From assembly GCA_039111535.1 (NCBI GenBank), contig JBCCIM010000024.1:1-44237 (forward strand): a stretch of 44,237 bases of DNA, in the 5' to 3' direction. The number at the start of each line of letters is the position of its first letter. Positions within the stretch are counted from its first letter, which is position 1. The translations under genes were made by a program, and so were the position numbers. Below the pieces are notes generated by a model. That model made no database searches and was not told the origin of the DNA. It saw only the letters and a list, made by a program, of their open reading frames with translations. The stretch comes from Bacteroidota bacterium. Lineage in GTDB: Bacteria > Bacteroidota > Rhodothermia > Rhodothermales > JAHQVL01. Positions 41,869-44,237 of the stretch are shown piece after piece.

Positions 41869-44237
41869 ATGACAGACTTCAATACAGCTGAACACAAAAG
41901 ACTTTCAGATTCCGAAAAGCGAAAAGCCGACTGGAAGAACTGGGGCCCGTATGTAAGTGACAGGGCCTGGGGAACGGTCAGGGAAGACTACAGCCCTGAT
42001 GGTAAGGCATGGGATTTTTTCCCGCATGAGCACGCAAGAAGCCGTGCCTATCGCTGGAACGAAGACGGTATAGGCGGATTTTGCAACCGCATGCAGAATC
42101 TTTGCCTTGGGGTTGCATTCTGGAATGGGCACGATCCCATCCTGAAAGAGCGCCTCTTTGGCCTCAATGGCAACGAAGGTAACCACGGTGAAGACGTAAA
42201 AGAGTACTACTTCTACCTGGACTCAACGCCGACGCATTCTTATGCAAAGATGCTCTACAAGTATCCGCAGGTGGCATTCCCCTATGAGCATTTGATTGCA
42301 GCCAACAATGCGCTCGGCAAAACGGACCGTGAATACGAGCTGATTGATGCATTGCAAGAGGCTTTTGAAGCGCAACGCTACTTTGATATTTACATCGAGT
42401 ACGCCAAAGCAGATGAGGAAGACATTATCTGCAAAATAACCGCAATAAATCGCGGACCAGAAGCAGCTGAGTTGCACATTCTGCCCCATGTTTGGTTTAG
42501 AAATACGTGGTCCTGGGGTCACAATGACACCAAGCCTACACTGGAAGACCGGTCAACAAAGCGGAATTCGGGTATCCGCGCTACACACAGACATCTGGGT
42601 GAACGGTGGTGGTATGCGGAAGCAAGCGATACCACTAAACCGCGCCTCCTGTTTACGGAAAACGACACAAACGCCGAACGCCTGTTTGGTGCGACCAATC
42701 CTTCGCCTTATGTAAAAGATGCGTTTCATAGCGCAGTCATTGAACAAGCAGAAGGCGTAACCAACGAGGCCGGTGTCGGGACCAAAGCAGCAGCGCACCT
42801 GGCCACGGTAATTGAGCCAGGCGCCTCTTATACCGTTTCAGTTCGCTTTGCCAGCAAGCGACTCACCAACCCGTTTGACGATTTTGACGACATTCTGGAA
42901 AAACGCATTGATGAAGCCAATGCGTTTTACCACGCTGTTCAGAGTCCTAATTTGAACGAAGATGAGTTACGGGTCCAGCGCCAGGCTTTTGCCGGCCTGA
43001 TGTGGAGTAAACAATTCTACCATTACAGCCTTGAGAAATGGCTTGAAGGAGACAAGAACTTCCCGCAACCGCCCGATGCCCGCAAACGCGGCCGTAATTC
43101 GGATTGGCAGCACCTGTACAACCTCGACGTCATCTCGATGCCTGACAAGTGGGAATACCCCTGGTACGCGGCATGGGACCTGGCATTCCACATGATTCCG
43201 GTTGCGATGATTGACCCTGAATGGGCCAAGCGGCAGTTGATTCTCATGACACGGGAATGGTACATGCACCCCAACGGGCAGCTGCCGGCTTACGAGTGGG
43301 CATTTGGTGATGTAAATCCACCTGTACATGCATGGGCCGCCTGGCGCGTCTATAAAATTACAGAAAAAGCAACGGGGCATGCCGACACGGTCTTTCTGGA
43401 AAAGATCTTCCACAAAATGTTACTCAACTTTACGTGGTGGATTAACAGAAAAGATGACAGTGGTAATAACATTTTCCAGGGTGGTTTTCTCGGCCTGGAT
43501 AACATCGGTGTATTTGACAGAAGCGCGTCGCTACCATCTGGCGGATACCTCGAACAGGCGGATGGCACTGCATGGATGGGCATGTTTTGCCTGAATATGT
43601 TAACGATATCACTTGAACTGGCCAAAACCCGGCCGGCGTATGAAGATGTAGCAACCAAGTTCTTCGAACACTTTGTCTACATAGCCAACGCTATCAACGC
43701 CCAGTACGAAGAAAACGGGCTCTGGCACGAAGAAAACGGCTTCTATTATGACGCCCTGAAAACCCCGAATGGCCAGCACATCCCGCTCATGATTCATTCA
43801 TTTGTGGGCCTCATTCCGCTGTTTGCAGTTGAGACCATCGAGCCGGAAGTGCTCGAACGCTTGCCACGATTCCGCCGGCGTATGGAGTGGTTCATCAAGC
43901 ACCGCAAGCACCTGATGAAAAACCTGACTCTGCTGAATCCGCATAAAAATGAAGGGCGGTGCCTGCTCTCGCTTGTAAATGAGAAACAGCTGCGGCGCAT
44001 TCTAAAGCGTATGCTAGACGAGGACCAATTCCTCTCAGACTACGGCCTCCGGGGGCTCTCGAAAGAGCACGAAGACAATCCGTTTGTGATAAATATTGAC
44101 GGCAATGTTCACTCAGTAGAATATGAGCCGGCAGAATCAAAAACCTATCTCTTTGGCGGCAACTCCAATTGGCGGGGGCCCATCTGGTACCCGGTCAATT
44201 ATCTCATGATCGAGTCGCTCCAGAAGTTCAATCACTA
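41869..44237 (+). CDS. GH63-type glucosidase, cut by the window end
   Basis: The frame is open from the ATG at 41869 to the end, giving 789 codons without a stop. The N-terminal part carries a beta-sandwich-like region (FGLNGNEGNHGEDVKEYYFY). The (alpha/alpha)6 catalytic part shows WDLAFHMIPVAMIDPEWAK, then PNGQLPAYEWAFGDVNPPVHAWA and GNSNWRGPIWYPVNYL, motifs of GH63 and related MGH1-like glucosidases. Relatives trim glucose from mannosyl-oligosaccharides or hydrolyse glucosylglycerate-type compatible solutes. No signal peptide is present, so it is cytoplasmic. The substrate is unknown. Confidence 0.88.
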   Translation, partial: MTDFNTAEHKRLSDSEKRKADWKNWGPYVSDRAWGTVREDYSPDGKAWDFFPHEHARSRAYRWNEDGIGGFCNRMQNLCLGVAFWNGHDPILKERLFGLNGNEGNHGEDVKEYYFYLDSTPTHSYAKMLYKYPQVAFPYEHLIAANNALGKTDREYELIDALQEAFEAQRYFDIYIEYAKADEEDIICKITAINRGPEAAELHILPHVWFRNTWSWGHNDTKPTLEDRSTKRNSGIRATHRHLGERWWYAEASDTTKPRLLFTENDTNAERLFGATNPSPYVKDAFHSAVIEQAEGVTNEAGVGTKAAAHLATVIEPGASYTVSVRFASKRLTNPFDDFDDILEKRIDEANAFYHAVQSPNLNEDELRVQRQAFAGLMWSKQFYHYSLEKWLEGDKNFPQPPDARKRGRNSDWQHLYNLDVISMPDKWEYPWYAAWDLAFHMIPVAMIDPEWAKRQLILMTREWYMHPNGQLPAYEWAFGDVNPPVHAWAAWRVYKITEKATGHADTVFLEKIFHKMLLNFTWWINRKDDSGNNIFQGGFLGLDNIGVFDRSASLPSGGYLEQADGTAWMGMFCLNMLTISLELAKTRPAYEDVATKFFEHFVYIANAINAQYEENGLWHEENGFYYDALKTPNGQHIPLMIHSFVGLIPLFAVETIEPEVLERLPRFRRRMEWFIKHRKHLMKNLTLLNPHKNEGRCLLSLVNEKQLRRILKRMLDEDQFLSDYGLRGLSKEHEDNPFVINIDGNVHSVEYEPAESKTYLFGGNSNWRGPIWYPVNYLMIESLQKFNH

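Noticed and set aside
1-44237. CRISPR array, tRNA or rRNA genes
   Set aside because: No regularly spaced repeats, and no tRNA or rRNA signature was recognised on either strand by eye.

Overview
The window is a chromosomal segment of about 50% GC, densely packed with genes, from a Bacteroidota-related bacterium, most likely of the Rhodothermota/Balneolota side. This placement is inference from gene content. The evidence is a carotenoid cluster with CruF-, CrtO- and CrtYcd-type genes like those known from Salinibacter and Rhodothermus, a queuine tRNA-ribosyltransferase lacking the zinc cysteines as in Bacteroidota, a TamA/TamB pair, a deoxynucleoside kinase and a SusD-less sialic-acid module. 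GCCGGC is very frequent throughout. TGA is an ordinary stop codon here. No rRNA, tRNA, CRISPR array or complete insertion sequence was seen.

Layout. Positions 1-7.97 kb hold a terminator of an upstream gene, a dynamin-like GTPase, pfkA, an atypical SDR protein, a deoxynucleoside kinase and an outer-membrane barrel protein. Positions 7.96-8.25 kb hold two copies of an inverted-repeat-bearing intergenic element. Positions 8.26-12.3 kb hold an EcsC-family protein, a parS-like palindrome, an orphan IS5-type transposase N-domain protein, an RNA m5C methyltransferase and clpX. Positions 12.5-24.9 kb hold the envelope pair tamA-tamB, an AI-2E-family exporter, a small membrane protein, tgt, a soluble histidine kinase and a PlsC-like acyltransferase. 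Positions 25-28.5 kb hold a sialic-acid module: an N-acetylneuraminate lyase overlapping a gene that fuses a periplasmic Kelch mutarotase to a sodium symporter.

Positions 28.5-37.6 kb are the carotenoid region. A CarH-type B12 photoreceptor repressor gene lies between two divergent units. Leftward are a CrtO-like oxidase and a lycopene cyclase whose CrtYc and CrtYd halves are separated by one in-frame TGA. Rightward are carH, a three-part cruF-crtB-secreted-domain fusion and crtI, followed by a terminator and then ispH, which makes the isoprenoid precursors. Together these could supply precursor, build and desaturate phytoene, cyclise one end, add a keto group and hydrate the other end, giving a monocyclic keto-hydroxy carotenoid of the salinixanthin or flexixanthin type. 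The end product is inferred.

Positions 37.7-40.1 kb hold a probable electrophile or oxidant response unit: an HxlR regulator divergent from DJ-1/PfpI and F420-reductase-like genes, with two inverted repeats between them, plus a lipoprotein gene overlapping hxlR. Positions 40.1-44.2 kb hold a DUF4173-like membrane protein and a GH63-type glycosidase gene that runs off the window end.

The most unusual features are the TGA-split lycopene cyclase, the CruF-CrtB-X fusion with an internal signal sequence, the CarH variant lacking the light-state His ligand, the Kelch-symporter fusion and the parS-like site beside an orphan transposase domain.
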